A stretch of DNA of 64,000 nt from Chloroflexota bacterium (GTDB lineage Bacteria; Chloroflexota; Dehalococcoidia; Tepidiformales; Tepidiformaceae), in NCBI GenBank assembly GCA_016191435.1, contig JACPOQ010000035.1:372001-436000 (forward strand), read 5' to 3'. The notes below the pieces were generated by a model. It had not been told where the DNA came from. It made no database searches and saw nothing but the letters and a program-made list of their open reading frames with translations. A program made the position numbers and the translations under genes. Positions 15,226 through 29,293 of this stretch are shown here, one piece after another. How positions within the stretch are numbered: position 1 is the stretch's first letter; every line of letters begins with the position of its first letter.

Positions 15226-16445
15226 TCCGCCGCATAGTTCAACTCGGCGTCGCCGCCGCCATCCTCTCCGTGATCGCGGTTTCCGTCGTGCTCGCGCTGG
15301 CGGGCGATGACAAGCAGGGCGGAAGCGCTCCCCCGCTCACCTCCCAGCAGGACGTAACTGCGGAATCCGGCGGCGTGACGCTGGCCGTGTCGCGTGCAGA
15401 GTTCAGCGGGACGGCCACCTTCGTCGAGCTTGCCGCCCGAGTCGCCGGGGCGGATGCCAGCAAGGCGGTACGGGTCAAAATCCCCGCCGAGGCCTTCGGG
15501 GCCGGGAACATGGCGCCCGCGGACCGCGGCGCCGGGATCCAGCTCATGGCCAACGGCCCCGCCGCCGTCCAGCGGCTACGCCCGGTCAGCTCTGTCGGCC
15601 CGCTCAAGATCGTGCTTTCCTTCGTCGATGTCGATGATGGCCAGGGGACGCGCCGCATCACCGGGGAGTGGGTACTCGAGCTCAAACCGCCCGCCGACCT
15701 TGCGAAGGCGCTGCGCGTGGAGACGCTCGCCGCCGGCGCCCCGGCCTCGTCCGAAGGCGTCACGGTCCGGCCGCTTAGCGCCGTGCGCTCGACCACCGAA
15801 ACGCTGGTCACGGTGGCCCTCGAAGGTCCTCCGGGAATCGAGCGGCTCGCCCTTCCCTCGCTGGTTGGCGTCAGCCTCCAGAGCGGCCCCGTGTTCGGCC
15901 CGCGTATTTCTGGCGGCCCGGGCGAGCCCCTTACATTCTCCTTCCCGCCGACGGATTTTGGCACGCCCCTGGAGATCCAGTTCACGGAGTTCCTCGCGTC
16001 GCCCTCTCCCGGCGCGGAGCCCGCCCGCTGGGTGGACATCCGCCTTGATTCCCTGCTCGTCCGGCAAGGGGTCACCGGCAAGCGAGGCGAGAGGGCTGCC
16101 GTGGACGCAAGCGACATCGTGGCTGCCTCCGGCGGGGACCCATTGCGGGTTACGGGCCTTTGGTTCGCCGACCCCAAAGTCACACAAATCGCCTTCACGA
16201 TGACCGGATACTTCCCGGCGGTTGAAGGGTTCACGCTCACACTCGCCGACGGCACGACCGCCCCCCTGTCCCTGAGTGGCACGGAGACCGGCACATCCCC
16301 GACCGGCGACGTCGGCCAGGGCGCCAGCTCGTTCGTGGCCTTCAGGTACAGTGACTTCGGCAAACTCCTCGGCACCGTGCGGCTGGCGTTCGCCGAGCCG
16401 GGGTCGATACTCCGCGATCGCTGGGCGGTCGGGTTTACCCCGTAA
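15222..16445 (+). CDS. Hypothetical membrane-anchored extracytoplasmic protein
   Basis: A 407-residue protein with an N-terminal anchor (IVQLGVAAAILSVIAVSVVLALAG) and a beta-rich exterior of repeated strand patterns such as GGVTLAVSRAEFSGTATFVE, VTVRPLSAVRSTTETLVTVA and DPLRVTGLWFADPKVTQIAF, possibly three Ig-like domains. I do not recognise the family. The GTG at 15222 overlaps the TGA of the preceding secreted-protein gene, so the two are coupled and both fall under the poly-C promoter. Base composition returns to the high-GC norm, so the pair is compositionally mixed. Confidence 0.6.
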   Translation: MIRRIVQLGVAAAILSVIAVSVVLALAGDDKQGGSAPPLTSQQDVTAESGGVTLAVSRAEFSGTATFVELAARVAGADASKAVRVKIPAEAFGAGNMAPADRGAGIQLMANGPAAVQRLRPVSSVGPLKIVLSFVDVDDGQGTRRITGEWVLELKPPADLAKALRVETLAAGAPASSEGVTVRPLSAVRSTTETLVTVALEGPPGIERLALPSLVGVSLQSGPVFGPRISGGPGEPLTFSFPPTDFGTPLEIQFTEFLASPSPGAEPARWVDIRLDSLLVRQGVTGKRGERAAVDASDIVAASGGDPLRVTGLWFADPKVTQIAFTMTGYFPAVEGFTLTLADGTTAPLSLSGTETGTSPTGDVGQGASSFVAFRYSDFGKLLGTVRLAFAEPGSILRDRWAVGFTP

Positions 16446-16468
16446 GCGCTGCTCCCTGCGCTTCCAGG

Positions 16469-16500
16469 AAAGGGCGCCCCATCGCGGGGCGCCTTTTCTT
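16469..16500 (+). terminator. Intrinsic terminator
   Basis: GGCGCCCC (16473-16480), loop ATCGC and GGGGCGCC (16486-16493) with A/T extension pairs, then CTTTTCTT-type sequence. It ends the two-gene unit before the rpoB leader. Confidence 0.8.
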
Positions 16501-16849
16501 CGCGCTCGCTGTGGCCCCAAATTTGCCTCTTGCCAAGCGCGCCGGAGTGAGCGACCATCGGCGTGGCTGTTGTGGCGCCCATCCCGGGCAACCACGATTG
16601 GCCACTGGAGGATGAAAGAGCCTACATATCATTTTTTGGATCGCCCGTAGGCTACGAACGGTCCGCGGCGCCCGCTGAGGGCGGCGTGATGGCTCTTTTA
16701 CCTCTGCTCCACCGCTTGTTGACCGCGGTGTGCTGCCGATGGTACGGTTGTACTCGGCTTGCCATGCCCATCGATTCCCCCACCCAACCCCAGCACCGTC
16801 CTTACCCCAGTGCGCCCGTTTCATAAGTCCTGAAGGAGAACGCTACAGG
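16501..16849 (+). other. rpoB upstream region with nested inverted repeats
   Basis: About 350 bases without a gene. AAAGAGCC (16615-16622) pairs with GGCTCTTT (16691-16698) and encloses AGCCTAC (16619-16625, overlapping the outer arm) with GTAGGCT (16647-16653) and a CGCCC/GGGCG hairpin. The outer right arm ends in TTTT. The two pairings share bases 16619-16622, so they are mutually exclusive, as in an attenuator. No known leader family is recognised. Confidence 0.4.
16719..16748 (+). promoter_or_regulatory. Candidate rpoBC promoter
   Basis: TTGACC (16719-16724) and TACGGT (16743-16748) are 18 bases apart, giving a start near 16755 and a leader of about 95 bases before rpoB. Confidence 0.5.
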
Positions 16850-19800
16850 ATGACCACTACGCGTGACGTGGTGCGGCCGGGGGGCTTTGTCCCTCTCGAC
16901 GTACAGACGTACGGCCGGATCCCCAACGTCCTAGAAATCCCCAGCCTCATCAAGCTCCAGATCGATTCGTTCGACTGGTTCAAGCGCCAGCCGCGCGATG
17001 GTGAGGAATCTCGCCCCGGCTTGCGCGAACTGCTCGACGAGATCTCGCCAATCCAGGACTTCACCGGCTCCAAGATGGACCTCGTCTTCGGGGATTACGA
17101 GTTCCGCGAACCGAAGCACAGCCAGCCCGAGTGCCGCGAGCGCGACATGACCTATGCCGCGCCGCTGTTTGTCGATGTCGAGCTGCGCATCAAGGAATCC
17201 GGCGAGATCAAGGAACAACGCCTCTTCTTTGGCGATTTCCCCCTGATGACGGACCGAGGCACCTTCATTATTAACGGCGCCGAGCGCGTCGTCGTGAGCC
17301 AGCTCGTGCGCTCGCCCGGTGTGTACTACACGATCGAGCACGACGCAGCCAGCGGCCGCGGGCTCACCTACGCCAAGCTCATCCCGAACCGCGGCGCGTG
17401 GCTCGAATTCGAAACCTCCAACCGCGACCTCGTGGCCGTGAAGGTCGACCGCAAGCGCAAGATCCCGGTTTCGATCCTCGTGCGGGCCATTGATATCCCC
17501 GGCCTGCTCCCCGGCGACCGCGACAACCCGCGGTTCGCGAAGTACTTCGCCGCGCTCGCGCGCTACCAGGCCTCACTCAGCCCCGAGGACGAGAAGGCGC
17601 GCGACGGCTCACTCCGCGAGCTCGAGAACGAGCTCGGGACGGACGACCGCGTGCTCGCGATGTTCGATGCCGTCGACAGTGGCGACGTCCACAAGTTCAT
17701 GACCACGACAATTTCGAAGGAAGGGGCCAAGTCCGAAAACAAGCACGCTGCCCTTCTGGAGTTCTACCGCCGCATCCGACCGGGCGACCCGCCCACGCTG
17801 GACAACGCGCGCAACCTGATCAACACGCTGTTCTTCAACCCGCGGCGCTATGACCTCGGGCGCGTCGGCCGCCACAAGCTCAACAAGCGCCTCATCCTCG
17901 ATGACTCGGTGCGCCAGCGCTGGCTGCGCCACGAGGACCTGATCGAGATCATCCGCGAGCTCATCCGCATGAATAACGGCGGCGGCGGCAGCGATGGCCG
18001 CGGCGGGCCCGATGACATCGACCACCTCGGCAACCGCCGCGTGCGCGCCGTGGGCGAACTCATCCAGCAACAGTTCCGCGTCGGCCTGCTACGCATGGAG
18101 CGCGTGGTGCGCGAGCGCATGACGATCACCGACCCGGAAGAGGCGACGCCAAGCGCGCTCATCAACATCCGGCCGGTGGTCGCCGCCATGAAGGAGTTCT
18201 TCGGCGGCAGCCAGCTCTCGCAGTTCATGGACCAGACCAACCCGCTTTCGGAGCTCAACCACAAGCGGCGCCTCAGCGCCCTCGGCCCCGGCGGCCTCTC
18301 GCGAGACCGCGCCGGCTTCGATGTCCGCGACGTGCACCACAGCCACTACGGCCGCATCTGCCCCATCGAAACGCCCGAGGGCCCGAACATCGGCCTCATC
18401 GGCTCGATGGCGACGTATGCGCGCCTGAACGACTACGGCTTCATCGAGACGCCCTACCGCAAGGTCGCGCGCTCCGTCATGCCCGAAAACGGCAACCTCG
18501 TTGGCCGCCGGCCAAACCGGGATGTCACCGATGCCTCGGGCAAGGTCATCGCGCCGGCGGACACCGAGATCACCGCCGAGGTGGCGGGCCGCCTGACAGC
18601 GCTCGGGCAGAACGTGCCCGTGCACCCCTTCGTGACCGACGAGATCGCCTACCTCACGGCGGACGAGGAAGACAAGTTCATCGTCGGCCAGGCGAACACG
18701 CCGTTCGATGCGGCCGGACACTTCCTCGATGACCGCGTCGAAGTGCGAGACCACCGCCAGTTCAAGATGGCGGGCCCGGACGAGGTCGACTTCGTCGACG
18801 TGTCCCCGAAGCAGATGGTCTCCGTTGCGACGGCGCTCATCCCGTTCCTCGAACACGACGACGCGAACCGCGCCCTTATGGGCGCCAACATGCAGCGCCA
18901 GGCCGTACCGCTCGTGCGGCCGGAAGTGCCTCTCGTCGGAACCGGCATGGAGCGCCGCACTGCCGTCGACAGCGGCCACGTGACCGTCGCCGAAGGCCCC
19001 GGCGAAGTGACCGAGGCCAGCGGCAACCGCATTACCATCAAGTACGACGACCCTGAGATCGGGATCAAGAGCTACTCGCTCGTGAAGTTCACCCGCTCGA
19101 ACCAGGGCACATGCCTGAACCAGCGCCCGCTCGTCTTCCGCGGTGAGCGCGTGGAAGAGTTCCAGCCCCTCATCGATAGTTCCAGCACGCAGGGCGGTGA
19201 CCTGGCGCTCGGCCAGAACGTGCTCTGCGCGTTCATGAGCTGGGAGGGCTACAACTTCGAAGACGCCATCATCATCAGCCAGAACCTGATCCGCGAGGAC
19301 AAGTTCACTTCGATCCACATCGAAAAACACGAAGTCGAAGCCCGCGATACGAAGCTCGGGCCGGAGGAAATCACGCGCGACATCCCCAATGTCGGCGAAG
19401 AAAGCCTCAGCGACCTCGATGAGGACGGCATCATCCGCATCGGAGCAGAAGTGCGCGAAGGCGACATCCTCGTCGGCAAGATCACCCCCAAGGGCGAGAC
19501 CGAGCTGACGGCGGAGGAGAAGCTCCTGCGCGCGATCTTCGGCGAAAAAGCCCGCGAGGTGAAGGACACGAGCCTGCGCGTGCCCCACGGTGAGCGCGGC
19601 AAGGTGATCGATGTCAAGGTCTTTAGCCGCGACGACCATGAGTCGCTGCCGGCGGGCGTGAACAAGCTCGTACGGGTGGGCATCGCCCAGAAGCGCAAGC
19701 TCAGCGAAGGCGACAAGATGGCCGGCCGCCATGGGAACAAGGGCGTCATCAGCCGTATCCTCCCGCGCGAGGACATGCCGTACCTGCCCGATGGCACGCC

Positions 19801-20756
19801 CATCGATATCATCCTCAACCCCATCGGCGTGCCTAGCCGCATGAACATCGGCCAGGTGCTCGAAACCCACCTCGGGTGGGCGGCGAGCGTGCTCGGCTTC
19901 CGGGCCGTGAGCCCGGTCTTCGATGGCGCCACCGACGGCGCGATCGACGATGCGCTCGCCCGTGCCTGGATCGCCGCCGAGTCCGGGGCCGTCTACTATG
20001 TCGATCCCCGCGACCGCGGCTTCGACCTCAATCGCGCCCTCACCTGGATCGAGCAAAAGGGCTACGACGCCCGGGCGGTGTTCACCGACCCCCACGAAGG
20101 CGAAGCAAAACGGGCCTGCCTCGAGATCTGGCTCGCGGACATTAACGAGCAGTTGGGCCTTAAGAAGCCGAACATGAAGGGCAAACCGATCGAACGCATC
20201 GAGGAGATGGCGAACGAGGTCTACAAAGAGACGGGCATCGCCCCGCCGCTCTTCGGCAAGACCGTCCTTCGCGATGGCCGCACGGGCGAGCCGTTCGACC
20301 AGCCGCTCACTGTCGGTTACATCTACATGCTCAAGCTCATCCACCTGGTGGAGGACAAGATCCACGCCCGCAGCACGGGCCCGTACTCGCTCATCACGCA
20401 GCAGCCGTTGGGTGGTAAGGCGCAGTTCGGTGGCCAGCGTTTCGGCGAAATGGAAGTGTGGGCGCTCGAAGCGTACGGCGCCGCCCACATCCTGCAGGAG
20501 CTCCTCACGGTGAAGTCCGACGACGTGGTCGGGCGCGTGAAGACCTACGAAGCAATCGTGAAGGGCGAAGACGTGCTCGAACCGGGCGTGCCCGAATCCT
20601 TCAAGGTGCTCGTCAAGGAGCTCCAGAGCCTCGGCCTCTCCGTGGTCGTGGAGAACGATTCGGGCGGAGACCTCTCGCTCATCGACGAGACGACGAATGA
20701 CCTGCCGCTGCTGGACATCAACCTGTCCGGCTTCGAACGGGAGGAGGACCTGTTCA

Positions 20757-20773
<17 letters not shown>
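16850..20773 (+). CDS. rpoB: DNA-directed RNA polymerase beta subunit
   Basis: A 1307-residue beta subunit, unambiguous throughout: [15 protein letters not shown] at the N-terminus, [22 protein letters not shown], the rifampicin region [23 protein letters not shown] (in two blocks), [48 protein letters not shown] and the C-terminal [24 protein letters not shown]. The rifampicin-pocket residues look wild type ([19 protein letters not shown]). It is one half of the catalytic core. ATG 16850 follows AAGGAG by eleven bases. The end overlaps rpoC by 17 bases. Confidence 0.99.
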
Positions 20774-25250
<4,477 letters not shown>

Positions 25251-25278
25251 CCCCTCGCCCTGGCGCACACCCAATGAG

Positions 25279-25309
25279 ACAGGCCACCCGCGCGGGTGGC
25301 CTGTTTTTC
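25279..25309 (+). terminator. Intrinsic terminator after rpoC
   Basis: ACAGGCCACCCGC and its exact complement form a 26-base perfect palindrome (25279-25304), followed by TTTTTCTT. This is a strong rho-independent terminator. Confidence 0.92.
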
Positions 25310-25350
25310 TTGTTAGTTTTCGGGGGGATGCAACTCAACGGGAATTGGCG

Positions 25351-26067
25351 TTAGCGGCTTGCCGCCATCGCCGCCAGCTCTGGTATCGATTTCCCCACGA
25401 TGCCGCCGATGCGGCCGTTCTCGTCGTCGATCGGGGCGCCTTCGCTGCTAAGGCGATACTTCGTACTAACGTCGGCGAGGATTGTGCCCCCATCCTCGGG
25501 CGACTCTCGCAGGGCCGCGAGCACAAGATCGCCAGGCGAATCGATGCGGAACAGTGGCAGGTGGACGAGCACCTCCTCGCCGGTGGCCTGGCGGTAGGGG
25601 CCGCCAAGAATTCGAAGGATGATCTCCTCACCCGGGCCTTTGTCGCCCTTGAGGTTCTGAACGACCCGGTATGTGATGCGCGCGGCCGGGAGATCGTCGG
25701 CCCCTGATCCCGCGAACTCCACCATCTCCGTGCGCATTACCACCACTCTGTCCGCTCGCGTGGCGGCAATCTCGTAGGTGGGTTGCACCAGGTAGTCGGC
25801 CCCGACCTCGACCTCCTGCAATTCGGTTATCTGGCGCTTCCCCGAGTTAAAGTCAGCGAGGAACGCGTCCTGCGGCTTCGACCGCCGGAGCCGATCGGCG
25901 GCGACCGCCGCGTCGTATGGGCCGCTATCGAACGGCTGGTCCACCGGAGGTTGGGCCGGCTTATCAGGAGGGGCCGCAAGGGCAACCGCCACGGTGAGGG
26001 CAGATCCGGCTATCACAATGATCGAAAGCCGAAGAGCACGAAACTTCTTTGACGATCCGATGGTCAT
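25351..26067 (-). CDS. Secreted hypothetical protein
   Basis: A 238-residue protein with a signal peptide or anchor (RLSIIVIAGSALTVAVALA, then APPDKPAQPPVDQPFDSG). The exterior part includes ATRADRVVVMRTEMVEFAGS, ITYRVVQNLKGDKGPGEEII, GEEVLVHLPLFRIDSPGDLV and a C-terminal block GRIGGIVGKSIPELAAMAA. Family not recognised with confidence; the pattern resembles exported proteins in which a charge or cost-like beta domain precedes a short C-terminal helix. A sampled line is about 55% GC, below the rpoBC background. Start ATG 26067 follows AAGAAGAG; GTG 26070 is equally possible. Confidence 0.6.
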   Translation of the reverse strand: MTIGSSKKFRALRLSIIVIAGSALTVAVALAAPPDKPAQPPVDQPFDSGPYDAAVAADRLRRSKPQDAFLADFNSGKRQITELQEVEVGADYLVQPTYEIAATRADRVVVMRTEMVEFAGSGADDLPAARITYRVVQNLKGDKGPGEEIILRILGGPYRQATGEEVLVHLPLFRIDSPGDLVLAALRESPEDGGTILADVSTKYRLSSEGAPIDDENGRIGGIVGKSIPELAAMAASR

Positions 26068-26144
26068 CACTCTTCTTCTAACAATTGCAGTCGTTGATGC
26101 AACGGATCATCTCAATGCTCCCAGTTGAGTGCCTGATGCGCGCC

Positions 26145-26981
26145 CTATGCCTTCGGCTTCTGGGCCGCCGATTGCCACGAGGGGTCGATCGGTACCCCGT
26201 AGGTTTGCATGTTGTGGCTGTGCGCCAGCTGGTGGAGGTTGAACCCCGATAGCATCGCCATCCACTGGCCCTGCGCCTCCGCCGATTGGTTCACCGCTTC
26301 CTTCGTCAGCTTCAGCCCCATGCTCGGCTTTTCGGCGATCTTCGAGGCGAGCGCGAGCGTGAACTCGGCCAGTTCCGCGCGCGGGACGACATGGTTCACC
26401 ATGCCCAGGCGGTGCGCCTCCGCGGCCGTGAACCAATCGGCCGTGAACAGGATCTCCTTGGCCTTCCGCACGCCCAGCTCCCACGGGTGCGCGAAATACT
26501 CGACGCCCGGCACGCCCCAGTTGACCACCGGGTCCTGAAACATCGCGTCGTCGCTGGCGATGATAAGGTCGCAGACCCAGGCGAGCATCAGGCCGCCGGC
26601 GATGGTCTTGCCCTGCACCTGTGCAATCGTCGGCTTGGGGATGTTGCGCCAGCGGCGGCACATGCCGAGGTAGATCTCCTCCTCGCGCGCCATCATCCCT
26701 TCCTGGCCCTTCATGCCGAATCCGCCCCACGTGCCGACGGGCTTGAACGAATCGAAGCCCTTGCCGCTGCCCGCGCGAAGGTCGTGGCCGCTAGAGAAAT
26801 GTGGGTCACTGCCCGCGAGGATGATGACCTTCACGTTGTCGTCCTGCGCGGCCGTGTCGAACGCTTCGTTGAGTTCGTACGTCAGCTGCACGTTCTGCGC
26901 GTTGCGTGCCTCGGGCCGGTTGAGCGTGATTTTTGCGACGTGGTCGGCAGCCATTTCGTAGAGGATGGTTTCGAGTGCCAT
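26145..26981 (-). CDS. Crotonase-superfamily (enoyl-CoA hydratase/isomerase-like) protein
   Basis: A 278-residue crotonase with the standard oxyanion-hole segments: HFSSGHDLRAGSG and QGKTIAGGLMLAWVCDLIIA. The two glutamates that catalyse hydration in enoyl-CoA hydratase (GGGCE and GQPE positions) are replaced: GGLM has Met, and FQDPVV has Val. Hydration of enoyl-CoA is therefore unlikely; the protein may do another crotonase reaction with an acyl-CoA (isomerisation, hydrolysis, C-C cleavage) that uses different residues. It acts in the cytoplasm. Monocistronic, with a ribosome site GGGGGA upstream of ATG 26981. Confidence 0.85.
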   Translation of the reverse strand: MALETILYEMAADHVAKITLNRPEARNAQNVQLTYELNEAFDTAAQDDNVKVIILAGSDPHFSSGHDLRAGSGKGFDSFKPVGTWGGFGMKGQEGMMAREEEIYLGMCRRWRNIPKPTIAQVQGKTIAGGLMLAWVCDLIIASDDAMFQDPVVNWGVPGVEYFAHPWELGVRKAKEILFTADWFTAAEAHRLGMVNHVVPRAELAEFTLALASKIAEKPSMGLKLTKEAVNQSAEAQGQWMAMLSGFNLHQLAHSHNMQTYGVPIDPSWQSAAQKPKA

Positions 26982-27035
26982 GCGTGTCCCCCTTCGGTGT
27001 GGACGCAGTATATGGAACCCGCGACGTGGGCCGGA

Positions 27036-28712
27036 CTACCCGTAGAGTGGCTTCATGGCAGCGGATGCGGCGCCGTTCGCGCCCGGGTCTAGCCGCTGGC
27101 GCAGCGATCCGCCGGGGGCGAAATCGCGCGTGAACTCCGGCGGCCGCACCATCACGGGCATGGGCAGCGCGTGCCCGAACACGAGCGCCTGCTGCTTGCT
27201 CTCGAGCGAGGCGATCACCTGTCGCAGCCCCGAGCGCCCCTGGATGCCCCCCACCAGCGCCTCGACGTCGGCTTCGCTATCGAGCTGCAGGCAAAATTTG
27301 GTCCCGATCTGGGAGAGCACCTCGGGGTCGATCTGGCTCGGGCGCTGGTCGATGATCAACAGCGTGACGTTGTACTTGCGCAGTTCCCGCGCGATCTCGC
27401 CAAAAATCGTCTGGCCCGCCATGGACTTGTCGACGAACTTGTGCGCCTCTTCGATGACGATGACAAGCCGGTTCGGCTCCTTCGCAGCATCGCCGCGCGC
27501 CTGCTCCATCGCCCGCTGGTAGGCGTCCCAGATGCGGCGGGAGAGCATGTTCGCGACGAGCATGTAGCTCGTCAGGTTGTTGCCGTGCTTCCCGAACTGG
27601 ATGACGACGCTCTGGCCGCCCTGCAGGCTCTGCACGATCCAGTCGATCGCGCCGCGGAACTGGGAATCGCCGGACTGCACGAAGTCGCGGCTCTTGAGCG
27701 CGCGCAGTTTGCGGCGCAAGTGCGTCCAGGTCGGCTGCGCGATATCGAGTGACTTCAGCACGGGGCCCCATCCCGCGTCTCCTTCCTCCGTTTCAGACGC
27801 GCGCGCCAGCGCCGCCGGCGGCACCTCCGCGAGCACTGCATCGAACCACCCGTGGCCGAGCTTATCGAAGAGCACGTCGCACGCCTCGATTGCGCTCTGC
27901 GTGAACTCGGCCGTCGACTGGAGCACGCGCAGGTCGTCAGGCTCGATGTCCTTCGTCCCTACGACGAGCCGCCTGTCCAGCCCAGGGCGATCCTCGACGC
28001 CCATGAGCGCCACATCGCTGCCGTGCAGCAATTTGAGCGAGCGGCGCTGCCCGCCTTCGAACTTAAGGTAGTCGCCGTAGTCGTCGTGCATATCGAAGAT
28101 GAGCGCGACGGTGCGCTGCTGCTTCGTCGGCGCCATGGACGACTGCTTGATCAGCCCGCTGAGGAACTGGACCGCGTAGACAGTCTTGCCCGTGCCGCTC
28201 TTGCCGAAGATGCCTGCCGAGCGCTCGAACAGCTTCTCCAAATCGACGTGCACCATCACGTCGTCCATGCCGAGGGGGCTGCCGAGCGTGACCGCCGGGC
28301 GGTCGTCGCCGACATCGAACGCGCGCGTCAGGGCGTCCTGGTCCGCGCGCGCGACGCGGGCGAAGTGCCGCGGGATGCGCCGCGCGCGGCTGCTCTCGCC
28401 CGCCTCCCCGACTTCGAGGTAGGGCTGCACATCGATGGCGGTGTAGACGCCGGTATCGAGCAGCACTTCGCGCAGGAGCGCGATGTGGCGATCCTCGCCG
28501 GATGGCGGCGGCCATGCCGTGGCACTGCCCTCGGCCGACTTCAGCATCACGTCCGTGACCATACCGAGGAGGTCGAAGCCGTCGCCGAGCGGCGCCATCA
28601 CGTATTGGCCGAGTCCTGCCGCCTTCGCGGCGTCCAGCCGCACCTCGAGCCCCTTCGTCAGCGAGCCGCCGACCACCACGCCGATGTCCCCGTCCGTCCC
28701 TGGCATGATCAT
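27036..28712 (-). CDS. herA: HerA-like hexameric DNA translocase (DUF87 ATPase)
   Basis: A 558-residue FtsK/HerA-type ATPase. Walker A is GKSGTGKTVYAVQFLSGLI near 170, preceded by PLGMDDVMVHVDLEKLFERS; Walker B is RLVIVIEEAHKFVDKS; the sensor/arginine-finger region is LLIIDQRPSQIDPEVLSQIG. HerA pumps or unwinds DNA and works with the nuclease NurA in end resection; in other settings it takes part in anti-phage systems. ATG 28712 overlaps the stop of the upstream HAS-barrel gene (ATGA), and nurA lies just beyond, so the three are one coupled unit. An N-terminal region of about 130 residues is only loosely like a HAS barrel. Confidence 0.88.
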   Translation of the reverse strand: MIMPGTDGDIGVVVGGSLTKGLEVRLDAAKAAGLGQYVMAPLGDGFDLLGMVTDVMLKSAEGSATAWPPPSGEDRHIALLREVLLDTGVYTAIDVQPYLEVGEAGESSRARRIPRHFARVARADQDALTRAFDVGDDRPAVTLGSPLGMDDVMVHVDLEKLFERSAGIFGKSGTGKTVYAVQFLSGLIKQSSMAPTKQQRTVALIFDMHDDYGDYLKFEGGQRRSLKLLHGSDVALMGVEDRPGLDRRLVVGTKDIEPDDLRVLQSTAEFTQSAIEACDVLFDKLGHGWFDAVLAEVPPAALARASETEEGDAGWGPVLKSLDIAQPTWTHLRRKLRALKSRDFVQSGDSQFRGAIDWIVQSLQGGQSVVIQFGKHGNNLTSYMLVANMLSRRIWDAYQRAMEQARGDAAKEPNRLVIVIEEAHKFVDKSMAGQTIFGEIARELRKYNVTLLIIDQRPSQIDPEVLSQIGTKFCLQLDSEADVEALVGGIQGRSGLRQVIASLESKQQALVFGHALPMPVMVRPPEFTRDFAPGGSLRQRLDPGANGAASAAMKPLYG

Positions 28713-29293
28713 CCCGCGACCCCCCGGATAATGCTCGCGAGCCGGGCCGAATCGGCCTTTAGCAGCCGCGCCAGCTCCTTGCCGGCGACCACCGTGAACT
28801 CCCGTGCGCCAGCGCCGTGGGCGGCCGCGGCCGAGCGAATCGTGGCGGCCAGCACCGCGTCGTCGCATTGGGGCGCGCCGACGAGGAGCGCGAGGAAGGC
28901 GCCATCGCCCGTGATGCGCACGGTCTCGGGCTCGCTTGCCGCTTCGACGCGCGCCAACAGGGGCGGTGGCGTCGGCGGCAGGAGCGCGCGGGCGACTTCG
29001 CCCTCGATGTACCCGCAGCTCACGACCGTGAGGCGCGTGCGCAGGAGCGGCCGGATGTGCGGGTTATCGGCGAGCACCTCCGCGGCCGACATCTCGCCGC
29101 CCGTCGCCTGCAGCGGCCTCGAGGGGTCGTCCGGGCCGCTGGCGGTGTCCGCGACCGCGCCAATCACGGTCCAGGGCCCTTCGCGTACGGCGACCAGCTG
29201 GCCGAGCCGGAACGGCTCCTCGACATAGCGCTCGTAGGCGCAGGCGAATGCCCGCAGCCCGGCCTCCACGACACGTGGGGTGTCGATCGTCAT
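28709..29293 (-). CDS. HAS-barrel-like protein of the herA-nurA operon
   Basis: A 194-residue protein. The part PFRLGQLVAVREGPWTVIGA and the strands after it resemble the small beta barrel (HAS barrel) found at the N-terminus of HerA and in F1 ATPases; VRITGDGAFLALLVGAP and ATIRSAAAAHGAGAREFTVV follow, with KELARLLKADSARLASIIRG at the end. It may be a separated assembly domain for HerA. ATGA overlaps on both sides (with nurA before, herA after) mean it is translated stoichiometrically with them. The HAS-barrel assignment is by pattern and neighbourhood, not by a diagnostic motif. Confidence 0.6.
   Translation of the reverse strand: MTIDTPRVVEAGLRAFACAYERYVEEPFRLGQLVAVREGPWTVIGAVADTASGPDDPSRPLQATGGEMSAAEVLADNPHIRPLLRTRLTVVSCGYIEGEVARALLPPTPPPLLARVEAASEPETVRITGDGAFLALLVGAPQCDDAVLAATIRSAAAAHGAGAREFTVVAGKELARLLKADSARLASIIRGVAG

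Noticed and set aside
16563..16826. 87-codon open frame in the rpoB leader
   Set aside because: No ribosome site, no protein-like pattern, and it spans the inverted repeats and the promoter.
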